A model generated the notes under the pieces. That model had not been told where the DNA came from, did no database searches, and saw nothing but the letters and a program-made list of their open reading frames with translations. The translations under genes and the position numbers were made by a program. A stretch of 64,000 nucleotides of DNA from Ascochyta rabiei (taxonomy: Eukaryota > Ascomycota > Dothideomycetes > Pleosporales > Didymellaceae). Shown piece by piece: positions 36,452 through 47,919 of this stretch. The stretch lies in NCBI RefSeq assembly GCF_004011695.2, contig NC_082425.1:744001-808000 (forward strand), written 5' to 3'. Within the stretch, counting starts at the first letter, position 1. Every line of letters starts with the position of its first letter.

Positions 36452-38786
36452 TCACCATTCTGGAGATCCATTGAATTGATTAGGTGCACCCTTTGTTGCG
36501 CTGTCGTTGCTTGTGACGGTCATGCTGTCCGATCCCGGAGAATCAGAAATATTGAGGCCGCTGAATATGCCTCTCATCTCCTTAAGGTCCTCAGAAACCT
36601 GGTCTCGAGGCGCTGTTGATCTTTCGCGGATAAAGTTTTTGATCGATCGGATGATAGGTGGGCATCCCTCGTCGTTAGGTAGCCACCAATCGGAAGGTTC
36701 AAGACCCCAGACTTCAAGCATGCGATTGCGCATGACATCTGGGTAGATGTACCCAAGAGATTCCACCTTTGCGAATGTTCTTCGGCACCACTGCACCGTC
36801 TTTGGGTCCTTTGGTAGGAAGAGTGTGGCGATGGCAAAACTGACTTGCGCTTCGATGATGGCACCATACGGCGCTTTAGGATATGCACACATCGCCTCGA
36901 AGACTTGCACAGACTTGAATGCCAGTGCCGTAAGTTCCGGTTCGAAAGGCTTTTTGAACGCCATCGACGTCGAGATGTCGTACATGAAGTTGATGCTCCA
37001 GAAATCCAAGAACAAGAAGTTCGATGTCCACAAATCATCTCCCCAAATGACATTAGGTTCGAAGGCGTTGACGATATCTTCAGGTCCGGGCTGTCCATGG
37101 AGGTTCTCGACCTTGTAGGTGGGATCTAGACACTCTGAGCTGACAGTCTTAGTCAGACCCTCTACCTTACTTTTCACCACCGGCAGCTGCTTCATGAATT
37201 CTTCAGGGCTGAGCAGACCTTTCCCCATTCGGGAGAAGAGATCACTTGATTCCTTGGCTACGATTCGAGAGTATGCGAAGCGTTCTTCGTACTTGTAGCC
37301 CATGTTGTCAGGGTTGTCGCGTATCTTTGTAATGTAGCATTCATGCACTGCATCATACCAGTCTCGACTTAGCACTGCCTCTCCACCTGATTGGAGGCCA
37401 ACAAACAGGTCGAACCGAGTGTACCACAGTAACACTTTGAGCAAAAAGTCTGACTGAACGATGGTCTTTGGTGTATACAGACGTGTGAGCATTTCAAATG
37501 CAGCCTTCTGATGGCCCATGAGATTGACCCAGTCGCCGAGCATTTCCTAGTAAGACACGTTAGCCGTGGATAACATACAACCTTCAAGGTAGCCTTGCCT
37601 CAATGCTTGCAAGCTGAAGGATGGTGAGGAAAGTTGCAAGTCCCTGCTTCTTGTTTTTCGTAATGGACATTCGAAGGCGCGAAACCGACTCATTGTAGAA
37701 TTGGAGGAACGTCGACATGCGACCATCTGGCTGAGAGATTGTATGAAAGTACGCTGCAAACCCCCCAACTGCGTATTTCAAAGGCTCGTATTTCAAAGCA
37801 TGACTCAAGAATTCCCCTTTGAGGAAGTTGTGAGAATCATGCTTCAACGAGTAGTGGTGATGGGTCATGTGGTCCTTGAAGTAGTTCAAATAGAACTGCA
37901 CGTCTTTGGGCATCTGTGAGGAGGTTCTGGGCTGGGCTGCAGGTTTCATGATCTGCGCGCTGCTTCTGCGAGAGAGCGATTGCTGAATAGTTGGAGGAAC
38001 TGTCGAAGAAGCTTCCGTGGATGGTGAAGTACTCTGGTCGAAGGTCGATGCGGGCGAGTCGCGCCAATCCTGGCTCTTTCCTATGAAGCCAGCTTCCATG
38101 TCATCGTCTTCCGCTTCATCATCGTCATAAATTATGGGTAGATGTTCGTTTCCGTCCTCTTCATGGTCTTCTGGCGACGAGGTTCCTTCTGCGGAGGACT
38201 TCTCCGACCTGGACCCACTGCGAATCGGTTTCTGGCTAGACTCTTTGTCCGGATAAATGCACTCACGACCACCCTTCCGGCACCCTGAGTTCGGACACGT
38301 CAAATCTGCAAGGAGTTGGAGCTCGAGGGGAGAGGGACTTACTGTCACACGTAGGATGAGCTTCATCACACTGTCGTCTCATCAGCTACGCTCCAGACGT
38401 GACATTGGCAATTGTGCACTCACCTTGACTCTTCTTTGTCTGCAGGTGAAGCAGCCACTCCTCGTCCTGCGATGCTTCACTTGTTCGCCCGGCAACGCTC
38501 GCCGCCTGGCACGAGCATTGCTGCCTTGCGCTGATCCCAATGGACCGGAAATATCTTCATACATTTCGCCATACTTGGAGTGCATAGGCGGTTCTGTGTA
38601 CTGTACAAATGGTCCGGTGATCGCAGGGTGGAATGGATTTTCTGGTAGTCCTGGAGCATAGGATGGGTCTGGTATCATCCTTGGCAGCGGGGCACCATTG
38701 CGTGCGTTGGAGTCAGGAAGCGCGTTTGGATTGATGTTGTAGTACTGAAACGGCACATTGTTGCCTGGCGGGTAGTATCCAGACAT
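36452..38786 (-). CDS. Zn2Cys6 transcription factor with long N-terminal extension
   Basis: Nuclear regulator of 723 aa. Exons 38786-38424, 38370-38343, 38284-37599 and 37546-36452. The Zn cluster starts at residue 112 and needs a 28-nt exon: Cys112, 115, 122, 129, 132, 139 (SGCFTCRQRRVK, CDEAHPTC, RCRKGGREC). The N-terminal 100 residues are Pro/Asn/Tyr-rich (PPGNNVPFQYYNINPNALP). A long acidic/Ser linker follows. The C-terminal half holds FYLNYFKDHMTHHHYSLKHD, QLASIEEMLGDWVNLMGHQ, LLWYTRFDLFVGLQSGGEA and WSINFMYDISTSM. The layout resembles the NosA/RosA/Pro1 group of developmental regulators, but that is tentative. Intron 3 (37547-37598) has a GC donor (GAG|GCAAGG), the only one seen in the window. 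Confidence 0.85.
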
Positions 38787-39663
38787 GTCCGGAGCTCAGT
38801 GATGGCAAAGTGCGGCGTTGGAAAGATGGTTACGGGTTACTGGTGACGAAAGGCCCGATATGTGATCAACGTCATCCGGGTTCGAGATGCAGGGGTGCGC
38901 GGGCGATCGCCTCCTCTCTCTCCTGACAACGACTTTCCGGCAGGGTGCCGAAGTTTGAGGGAGAAGAAGTCGGTGCAGATGTGCTTGACAATACATGTGC
39001 CGGATGGGAGAAGCGCAGCCTGAGCTTTTAGACCGAATGCAAGTTCCTGCGCGAAGTGAGGATCCTTGCTAGCACCAACGACCAAGCGGCTTTGGATGCT
39101 GCGCGATTCACTCTTGATACTCCCACGGAGCAAGGTGGTTTACGGCACACCACAACCGCTGACGATGAGAGCAGACCAGGTGCCAGTCTGAAACAGGGCG
39201 ATGCTGGGGGGAGGAGTACAGCAGCCGCAGATGGAGCTTCGCTGTTGTGTTTGGGCTAGCCTGTGGCAAGAGCCATACAGCAGATTGGATTGAGGAGGGC
39301 TGCTCGATGCCAGGAACGTACAACTGGAGTGCTCATCAGACGTCTGCAGGCCTGGCCGGGGTGCAGAAAAAGGAAAAAGGAAAAGCAGGCTGCCTGGCTG
39401 CCTGGATGCCTGGAGTGAGCTGTTCCTTCACACCCTGGGCAGGCGCCAGACCGTGCGCCTTCCGTCTTCCGCGCACCCTGGGAGCTTCTCAACGCTACCA
39501 GGCTACCTGCACTCCACGGTCCTAGACTTTGGGCGTTCACCCCATCCCTGCGTGTGCTCCACGGTGACGGCCATTCCATCAACGAAGACGTCGAGGCACA
39601 GCGCGACATCTGGACCGCACACAGCGCCGCAGAAGGTAGCAAACCAACCGTTTCGACACCAGC

Positions 39664-39691
39664 AGGCCACAGGCCACAGGCCACAGGCCAT
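39664..39691. repeat. Heptamer tandem repeat AGGCCAC x4
   Basis: Three perfect AGGCCAC units and one AGGCCAT in intergenic sequence. Confidence 0.85.
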
Positions 39692-42071
39692 GGTCACCTC
39701 TGCGACCCATTGTCGTCGATACTGTGGATGCTGATCGCCTTTGCAGCGGGCGGCCCCAGCGTAGCCAGGAGATGACTGCAATATCGGAGACGATGTACGC
39801 CGGCTCCGGTCGTGGATCGAGTGGTAAGTGAGCAAAGGGAGGAGAGTGGGGCGTGCAGTTAAGCTTCTTCTCTGTGCAGTCCGTTGTCGCAGGCCCGCGA
39901 CGGCCGCAATGAGAACGAAGCCTTCGGCGGTAGTCATTACTCGTACTCGTACTCAGCGCAGCCGTGTCCGCACTCCCTTACTGAACACTACGTGAGGTCG
40001 TCGTCGAGTATAGGGCAGGGCATCCATACTCATGGGTTGCTGGCCCAAATGGGAGCATGACCCGATGCATGATGCAGCGCATTTGTCCGGTGGCAGTTCT
40101 CCCACGCCAACCCTCGAGCCTCATCACTTCGCTGATAGCGCATCGCTCAACAAGGCTAGTTGGGTGGGCCACAGCAATCTGCACCCTCCAGCCGCGTCTT
40201 CCCAAGGCCAGCAGCGGGAGAAGGCAGGCCTGCTTTCCAGAACAACATGCGCTATCTTAACTTCCGCTTTCTACCTCACCCCGGCCCCGTTTCCGCCTGG
40301 TTGGGTTACGGTATGCGTGACTTGCGTCCGTCCAAGACTTGACAGGTGCCATGACCCATCCGTTAGCCACGTCTTGAGCGCTCCAGACTGAGAGATTGGT
40401 GCAAGAATTCTGGGTGGCATGATCCGAGGCTGGCCCCCATATCCGTCTACGCCTAGTGCGAATCTCTACCATTTGGTGACGGCACGGCGGCAAGCCTATC
40501 GCTCTACCATGTTCGAGCGGTAAGCCTGCAAATTGTCAGCAGTGCAGCAAGAATGTGCAGGCTTGGCAATGATTTGCAACGCCACGACGTTCTCCTGCTC
40601 GGTCAACGTGAAGTATCTTGCGCAGTACGCGTCCAAAAATGGATATCGCAGTGCGCCTTGTGTACTGTGGAACGGGGCCACCAGCTTTCAGCTGCCTTAC
40701 AGGTGCCGTGCGTCTCTAGCTCATCTGAAAACCGCACCGTTCATTTTCGGCAATCGTGGAGCAGACACCCTGAAGAAACAACCGTGCACCTTCAGACGTC
40801 ATGCTTGGATGGCCAAACCCAACTTCTTCAAGATTCAACAGAGTAGCGTTGCAGGTTCCTCTGCTCCGACGTCGGCTTGACGTCGCGAATGAAAGAGAGG
40901 AACGCAAGCTATCAACCCAGGACGCACCAGTTTGAAGCATTGGCTGACCCGAACAGGAACTGCCGTGCAACGTCTGACGAAACTTTGAATGTCAGGATTC
41001 TCGTCGAGCGTCATTGCGAAACCCAGGTGGCTTCCTTGTGTGTGCGAGCATCCAATGCCCAACACGCTGAGAAACGTTGTAGACGCATCGCCGAGTACAA
41101 TCTGGCTAGCAACACCTCGCGGCCTGTGTGCTGCAGACGCCACAACACCAGAGCCCACGTGTCGAGCTCGGGATCATGCTTGTTCATCGTGCATGAGACA
41201 TATGTGGCTCTCCGTTGATCAGGTGCTGCCACCCGTTTGCACCTGCGTCAGTCGAACTGGAGGCTGACACCAATTCGGGGTTGTCTATTGTCAATTATCG
41301 TCGGTACATGAGATGCTCGGCAGGAGCCGCAAGCCACAGGATGACGTTCGCGACTTTGACAGCCTGCCCATCAGTCAAATCCGCGAAGAGACCATGTTCA
41401 GACATGAATGCTGGCTCTGCCGCATCAGCATTGCTGCGGATGGGTCAGAACCAGTGTGGTAATCCCTGCGAGCTTTGGTTCCATTTCGCATTCTGGACTC
41501 GTTCACTTCTCAAAGTGCTTCTACAGCTGCCTATCGCCGCTGAGGCGATTGAAAAAGAAGGATCCAAAACACCGCTTACTCTTCCCAAACAGAATGTACT
41601 TGTTCCTACAAGCTCATCCACTAAGGACTCACAGACAGGATAGATTAATAATTGAGCAGTGCTGCACATAACACTCACTTAGGAGAGAAGACCGCTCGGA
41701 CCTCAGCAGACAGCCATATACTACTAATCCTCCGTGTGCCGCCATGAGATTCCACATAAAACGTCCCCAAGTCTCGAAACCTACGTTAGATACGCCCACC
41801 CAGTCCGCCAGCAGAGTACCCACAAACAAAACCAGCAGCCAAGCCCCAAAACCGACGCTCGATTCGAAAGCCCCAAACCAGAAAACGGCTACTGCTCAGC
41901 CATGACCTCCTACTCGACCAATGCACGTGCAGTCACTGTCAATACACCGCCGCAGCGCTTTTTTACCAGGAACCCACCAAGGCCCGGCGTCAATCGCGCC
42001 TCGCAATGAATGCCCCTCGCAGCACCCCACTCCCCACCAGCGTCACAAAAAAAAACCGGGGGGGAGGCACA

Positions 42072-42188
42072 GTCGGCACGGTCTGCACAATCTGCACGGT
42101 CTGCACGGTCTGCACGGTCTGCACGGTCTGCACGGTCTGCACGGTCTGCACGGTCTGCACGGTCTGCACAGTCTGCACAGTCTGCACG
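42072..42188. repeat. 9-bp minisatellite (GTCTGCACG)x13
   Basis: Thirteen units of GTCTGCACG; the first three and units 11-12 carry single changes. Because the period is nine, both strands stay open in several frames (reading as Ser-Ala-Arg, Leu-His-Gly or Cys-Thr-Val repeats). There is no adjacent gene I can identify. Confidence 0.92.
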
Positions 42189-43187
42189 GTCCTGCATTAG
42201 CAGCGACCGTCGATCCACCCACGCCAACGGGCATCCGCAGTCACGCAAGCTGGGTACCTACGCTGGACTCGGCAATCCCTCTGCCCACTTGCCTTCCCGA
42301 TCCAGACAGCCCCCCACTGAATTCCTCGTGCACCCGGCTCGTTCCAGTATGTGCTGAATCCTGCGTTTGGCTGCGCCGTAGGTGGGTGGGTGGGTGTATT
42401 GACGTCTAGTATGTATAACAAAGCACATGCAGCGCTTATGAGCGACCAGACCCTTTCCCCTTGCACGGCTTACACCAGGGACGACAGGGGTCGAGTGCAG
42501 CAAGCACCGTGGATACGAGGAACACGGCGGGAGGAGTCACCGCTAGGCCGGAGATGGGATGCGATGCGCTGTCCCGTTGGGGTGGTGGCCCACGCTGTGT
42601 CGTTGAGTTGGCTTGCGTTGCGTTCGGACGGACGGACGGATGGAGGGAGGGAGGGAGGGCCAGGTCGACGGGGGTGAGCAGGTCAGCAGTTTGCAGTCTA
42701 GCGGTGAGTGGAGATTTGATGTCAACCATGGCGCGGAAAATGTCTTGTTCTCATTACCGCGGCCTGTGACGCAGCGTGTTGGTCACCCGTATACGCCGTG
42801 CTATGGGTGACTATGACTACCTAGATCGTCTGGAGACCCTTCCCACTCCAGAGGCCCTCCGATGCCATCTTTATCCCCACCATGGATTGGTCGATGGAAA
42901 AAGAAGAAGAAGAGAAAAACAAAATGGAAACCAGCCCGGCTGCAGCTGCAACGGGCAAAACAAATCCTGGACTCCGAGCGCTGTGAGTGATGTGATGGGT
43001 TAGACTATGGGAGATGCTCGAAAAAGGGCAGAGAGATGGGATGCCAAGATGGGAAAGTGATTGTTGAGAGATGGGCGGTCATGATATGCAAGAGAGGAGG
43101 CAGGTAGATCGTTCGGCAAAGAAAGAGGAAGCCGGGGTATTGGTTCGAACGAAGAAGATGCAATCGAGGCAAGGCAAGTGGTTGGTG

Positions 43188-45593
43188 TTAGGCCATAGCT
43201 TCCGCTGGCGCTGGCATAGACGGCGGCGGCAGAGGGGCATCGGGGAGGTCGGGCGATGGCGTCTCGTCAACACCCTGGCCTCTGCAGAGCGGACAGGAGT
43301 TGCGGCCGGTTGTCAACCACTAGGAGATGGGTCAGTATGCGCTCTCCAGAGAGGGTTGGCTACCTCGGGCCTACCTGGTCAATGCAGATCTTGTGGAACA
43401 GGTGCTCGCACTTGACTAGCTTCCTTGCCTCTTCGTCTGGCTCAAAGTCGCAGAGACACACCAGACAGCGTGCATCGCGTGCGAGTTCCATGGTCTCGTT
43501 GCCCTCGACCTCCTCGGCCACGAGAGCGGACAGGTTGCGGACGATCTTGAACAGGCCAGGCGCGGCCGCTACGTCGCCCTCGCTGGCCACGGGTGCTTTG
43601 GCAGGGCCCAGGATGGAGGACAGCAGCATCATGTCCTCGTAGGTCGGCGAGTCGGTAAACAAGCTTGGGGTGGTGAGGATGGGATGGTTCTCAGGGTAGC
43701 TACCGCCCAGGACGTAGATGATCCAGCTTCTCGAGCCCTCGCCAGGGTTGTTGTCCGGCTCGACGACGCCCCTTCTTCGGGGCGCGCCCGAGCCGTATCT
43801 TGTAAAGTCCGACTCGCTCAGGCGGCGCTGGCGGGGGCTTCGCGTCGTCGTCTGCGAGTCTTCCTCCTCGGTTGTTTCGAGTGTCGAGCCAGGCGATCTG
43901 CGTGCGAAGCTGCCTCGGCGCGAGGGTGGGTTCGAGTTGGAGTGCGGGGTGGAGGACGGCGGCGTGGTTGCTGCCGTGGGCGTAGTGGAGCCCGAGGGAT
44001 CGGCGGACCGTGCAGCGGTTGTCGCCGGGGTAGAGGGTGGAGGCTGCGGGCCTGGGGGCGAGTCGGCGAGGGAGGGCGAGAAGGGGCGAGGCTGTTCGTG
44101 CGGGCGCGTGCGCGTGTGTCTCTGGCTGTCGTAGTTGGAGGGGAAGTTGAAGCCACCCATGGACGCACGTCGGCGGTGGCTGAAGCGTGTGCCGTTTTGC
44201 GGTCGGAGTACCGTGTCGTGGTCGCCGGGCGCTGTCGGGGGCGTGGGGAAGCTGGAGAGGGCGTCGAGGAAGGGCGGGATGTTGCCGTCGTCCTGGCCGG
44301 CGGCAGAAGCCGGGTTGATGGAGCGTATGCCGACGATGATGATGGGCACCATGCGGCCCTCGCTGTCGTCGTGGCCGTCGTGAGCGTCTGACCCCGAGCC
44401 GGTCCCACGACCTCGCTCTCTGCCGTCGGCGGCGGTGGCACTGGACGTGCCGAATCTGAACATGCGGAAGAAGTTGAGCGGGGCGGGCGTGCCTCCTGGG
44501 GTGTCGCCGCCGTCGCCGTCGCCGCCTTGGCCGCCTTGGTTGCCCCTCAGGGCGGAGGCGATGCTGCCGTTCTGCAGCGACTGCAGGAAGGTGTCGAAGG
44601 TGCCGTCGCGCGTTGCCGCCTGGTGGTCTTCGCCGACGAGGGAGGCGGCGGTGGCGGCAGCTGCGAGCGACAGCAGGCGAGACAGGACGTCTGCCTGGTC
44701 CTCGCCTCTCCGCAGGCGCTCGATGCTGTCCATGTTGTCGTCGTCGTGCCAGAGGGAGCGCCGCCTGCGCGAAGAGCCCAGTGTGTTGCGCAGACGGGGC
44801 AGCATCGACAGGGGCCGGCCATCTCGTCGGAGGGAGCTCGGGGTGGCGGGCGGGCGCGGCCTGCTCGCGTCGGGGCCGTCTCTGCTGGCGGCGTTGCCCA
44901 GCAGGCTGTCGAAGTCGAGGTCGAGGCCGAGGTCGAGGTCGGCGATGGAGGGGACGTGGGGCAGCGAGGGGCCGCGCTCGCTCTGCGTCTGCCTCAGGGC
45001 GGACCGCGGTCTCGGGGTGCTGGGCGGTGCGGCTGCCAGGCTGAGCGTGGGCGCGGTGGGCGCGGTGGGCGCGGTGGGCGCGGTGCTGTGGTGGCTGACC
45101 GCCGGGCGGCTGTGCAGGAGGCCGCCGATGGCGCCGAGCGAGCTGCGTGCCCGCGTCAGGCGCGACTGTGGGCGGCGGGCGGTGGGAGACAGCGGCGGCG
45201 GTGGAGGGGGGGCGAGGCATGGGGCGCAGATGAGCCAGCATCGTGTGCCCGCGCAGGCGGCGGGGGGTGGCGGTGGAACGGGTTGATGCGCTGGGACAGG
45301 CGGCGAGAGGCGGGCGAGGGCGAGGGCGAGGGCGAGGGCAAAGATGCGGGCGAGGGCGACGAGGCGGGCGAGGGCGACGAGGCGGGCGAGGGCAACGAGG
45401 CGTGCAGCTGCTGGCGCGCGTTGCTGCTGTCGTCGGCGTCGTCTGCCTGCACCGCGCGGCTCAGCAGCGACGGGGCCCACGAGGCTGGACGGAGAGGACG
45501 GAGAGGGCGGAGAGGGCGGAGAGGGCGGCGGCCGTGGGTGCGCGGCGGCTCGGACGGAGGCGCGGCAGAGGCTCTGGAGTTGGCCTGGCCCAT
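43188..45593 (-). CDS. RING-H2 E3 ubiquitin ligase, repeat-rich; N-terminal frame unresolved
   Basis: Probable ubiquitin ligase. The C-terminal RING is split by a 55 bp intron (43320-43374): CLVCLCDFEPDEEARKLVKC, EHLFHKICIDQ, then WLTTGRNSCPLCRGQG (C3H2C3). The protein ends PAPAEAMA at 43188. Upstream, one frame is open to 45480 and holds SLLSLAAAATAASL-type and ALRG...LNFFRMFRFG blocks and RMVPIIIVGIRSI, which are conserved in this filamentous-fungal RING family. The best start (ATG 45593, MGQANSRASA) lies in a different frame that includes RRPLRPLRPLRP and SPASSPSPAS repeats and RRLSQRINPF. I found no consensus intron to join the two frames between about 45100 and 45480. Either a non-consensus intron or an indel in this GC-rich repeat tract is involved. 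Large antisense frames here are composition artefacts. Confidence 0.75.
45309..45402. repeat. 6- and 18-bp tandem repeats in RING coding region
   Basis: GAGGGC-type hexamers followed by three ~18-bp units (GGGCGACGAGGCGGGCGA) encode Ser-Pro/Ala-Ser repeats in the N-terminal frame. They fall exactly where the two RING frames overlap. Nearby 9-bp repeats at 45049-45084 (Ala-Pro-Thr) and 45490-45530 (Arg-Pro-Leu) are of the same type. Confidence 0.8.
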
Positions 45594-45936
45594 GGTGAGA
45601 GGCCCTTCGGCGGGGGAAGGCGCGCCTCGTGGGAGGTGGTTGGGGTTGGGGTTGGCCTTCGGGAGACGTCTGGCGGCCGGGTGTGTTGCGGGCAAGGTGA
45701 GACGGGAGACCACGACGCGGCCTCGCTCACCGCCAACCACACACGTCCAACCCTCACCGCCAACCACACCCGTCCAACGCCCAACGCCGCCCGCCGCCCG
45801 CCGCCCGTCGCCCGTCGCCCGCCGCCCGCCGCCCAGGACATGCCCGCCGCCGCCCGTGCCCGCGTCCGCGTCCCTTTGGGCCTAGCTCCACCGCGCCCGT
45901 CACTTCCCACCCACCCTCTCTGAAGCCACAGCCACC
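45594..45936. promoter_or_regulatory. Bidirectional promoter, RING gene and RRN11
   Basis: 343 bp between head-to-head genes. It contains repeated CACACCCGTCCAACGCC / CACACACGTCCAACCC segments (45745-45785) and a stretch of GCCCGCCGCCC repeats (45785-45838). No TATA box seen, consistent with housekeeping use. Confidence 0.5.
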
Positions 45937-47364
45937 ATGCCCTTCTTTGCGCCCCAGCTGCTCCCCGACCGCCAGTCGGCCCACTCGCTGCGTGCCAGCC
46001 AGTACCGCAGGAAGCGCAAGAGCAAGCACCACCACCAAGACCAAGATCAAGACCAAGATCAAGACCAAGACCAAGACCAAGACCAAGACCAAAACCAAGA
46101 GGCCGACCAAGAGGCCGATCAGGACGCAAACAGCTCAGCTTCTGGTGCCGCCTTGACCTCGCCGCACTCACCACCGCCAAACACACACGGCCGCCCTTCG
46201 TTGACTGCCTCCGAGCGAGCGCAGCTACGGGTCGCAGGTCTTCTGCCCAAGGACGAGTATCGAGTGCCTCCTCCGCCGTTTCCTCATGCCCCTGCGAGCG
46301 TGGCCCGGCCCTATCTGGGAGCAGCTGCGATTCGAAAAGAGGTCGCTGGCCCACCCTCACGTCTCTTCACACTCGACAACACCTCGTCGAAACGTGACCA
46401 TGTTGCTAGCACGGCAGAGGCAAGTAATCTGAGGCGGTCCCATCTCAACGTCCTCTCCACGGTCATGCACAACTGTCTGCTCCAAGCTGACTACGACCGT
46501 GCTGGCCGAGCATGGGGCATGATCCTGAGAACGCAGGCCACCAGAGGCAACCTAGTGGACCTACGCAATCACGGCCGCTGGGCCATTGGTGCTGAGATCC
46601 TGCTTCGTAGGAAGCCTCGACGTGCATTACCCAGCACGCCACGCCAAGAAGAGAGTGCCGCGCACACTGACAGGGACCTCTTCAGCGAAGAGGGCTTTGA
46701 GCTCGCAAGGGAGTACTACGAGCGGCTCATCGTCCAGCATCCCACTCGGAAGCAAGCGCCTCACGTCGTGGACCAGAGGACCTTCTATCCTGCCATGTTC
46801 TCACTCTGGATCCAGCAAGTCTACGAGAAGAGCAAGCGCGCCAGGAAACGGTGCCAAGGAGAAACCCGACGGTCGCGGAGCATGTCAATCGACGGCGGCC
46901 ATGCCAACGACAAGAGCTCAGACGATGCTCCATCTCGCGAGAATGCAATCCGAGTCGAGGAACTCGCCCAAGCCATGGAGATTGCGGAACGACTGCATGA
47001 CCTTGTCAAATCGCCGCCGTTCGACAAGCAGGCCAGCTTACTACAGCTCCGTGGAACCATCGCGCTCTGGATCAGCGACCTCATCGTCGGCAACACAGCA
47101 GCTACCATCGTAGACGAGTGGGACGTCTACCCCATCAGCAAGGACATACCAGCCGCAGAGCAAATCACAAAGTTCAACAGCTGCCAGCGGGAGCTGCACA
47201 CGGCCCAAACCTACCTAGCCCGTGTGGAAGAGAACGGAGGCCCTCGGCAACACCACACGCTGCTGAGAATCGAGAGCCGGCTGAAGGAGCTGCAGAAGCA
47301 GACCAGCATCCTGCGCTCAGGTGGAGAGGACGACACAAACGTCCCCATGGACGATGATTGGTGA
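45937..47364 (+). CDS. RRN11: RNA polymerase I core factor subunit Rrn11-like
   Basis: Predicted subunit of the RNA polymerase I core factor (Rrn6-Rrn7-Rrn11) needed for rDNA transcription in the nucleolus. A 475-aa single-exon protein. Residues ~33-55 are an Asp-Gln repeat (QDQDQDQDQ). The recognisable core begins near residue 165: RRSHLNVLSTVMHNCLLQAD, RAGRAWGMILRTQ, LRNHGRWAIGAEILLRR, FELAREYYERLIVQHPTRK, FYPAMFSLWIQQVYEKSKR and a helical C-terminus (RIESRLKELQKQTSILRSGG) ending in an acidic MDDDW. This HLxVLTxxxH...RAxRAW...GRWxIGAEIL...EYYERLIxQ order is that of fungal Rrn11. It shares its promoter with the RING gene. Confidence 0.85.
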   Translation: MPFFAPQLLPDRQSAHSLRASQYRRKRKSKHHHQDQDQDQDQDQDQDQDQDQNQEADQEADQDANSSASGAALTSPHSPPPNTHGRPSLTASERAQLRVAGLLPKDEYRVPPPPFPHAPASVARPYLGAAAIRKEVAGPPSRLFTLDNTSSKRDHVASTAEASNLRRSHLNVLSTVMHNCLLQADYDRAGRAWGMILRTQATRGNLVDLRNHGRWAIGAEILLRRKPRRALPSTPRQEESAAHTDRDLFSEEGFELAREYYERLIVQHPTRKQAPHVVDQRTFYPAMFSLWIQQVYEKSKRARKRCQGETRRSRSMSIDGGHANDKSSDDAPSRENAIRVEELAQAMEIAERLHDLVKSPPFDKQASLLQLRGTIALWISDLIVGNTAATIVDEWDVYPISKDIPAAEQITKFNSCQRELHTAQTYLARVEENGGPRQHHTLLRIESRLKELQKQTSILRSGGEDDTNVPMDDDW

Positions 47365-47919
47365 GTTGGATGTCTGGCTGGCGGAATGAAGCCACGCAGT
47401 TTCTACGCCTAGATAACATCTCGCACATGGCTCATCAGGACGGCATGTTCAGCCTTGATATGTGCAGGGCCAAGCTAGAACGAGACGAAGAACGAGACGT
47501 CTACAGCCAAGGCACAGCACTACACAGATCGGTGGAGACAAGAAGCGCGCGACCGTCTTACCAATGCACCGCAGCCCCTTCAACAGACTGGGCAAAAGTG
47601 CCACCAAGCGCAAAGAACGTCTGGCTCGAAGAACGCATCGAGCCACCGCGCCTATACACGTCACGCAGCTCCCTGGTCGAAATGCAAACACAAAGGATGA
47701 AGATGAGAATAGAGTACAACCTATACACGGGCCAGGAAGATAAGAGCATGTCGGCGACACGCAGATTACGCATAGGAACCAATAGGAACCGTTCATGAAT
47801 AGAGGAGGAGCGCACCAGCTGCCTCCCTCCCGTTCAGCAGGTGACCAAGTGCCACGTGTCCGTCCCTTTCTCCTCGCGTCCGTCCACGCCGCTTAGGCTA
47901 CCTACGCACTCGTTCCAAC
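47365..47919. other. Convergent 3' flanks, RRN11 and transporter
   Basis: 555 bp between converging genes. Nothing recognised. Confidence 0.5.

Larger units (their letters stand above)
38787..43187. other. 4.4 kb gene desert with minisatellites
   Basis: No gene recognised. It contains AGGCCAC x3-4 (39664-39691), a 9-bp minisatellite (42072-42188) and assorted GT-rich or CT-rich tracts. Open frames near the minisatellite are long only because the unit has no stops. Confidence 0.45.

Noticed and set aside
40490..40560. Possible tRNA box A (TGGTAGAGCG) on the minus strand
   Set aside because: No matching box B or clover-leaf at the right distance.
42072..42188. CRISPR-like array
   Set aside because: Units are contiguous 9-mers with no spacers, in a eukaryotic genome.
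41921..42409. Frames with Leu-His-Gly or Cys-Thr-Val repeats
   Set aside because: Translation of the 9-bp minisatellite; nothing gene-like on either side.
43700..45241. 513-codon minus-strand frame overlapping the RING gene
   Set aside because: Arg/Pro/His-rich out-of-frame shadow with no conserved motif.
44527..45885. 452-codon and other long plus-strand frames over the RING gene
   Set aside because: Arg/Gly/Ala-rich products of GC-rich antisense repeats; the minus-strand frame has the RING and conserved blocks.
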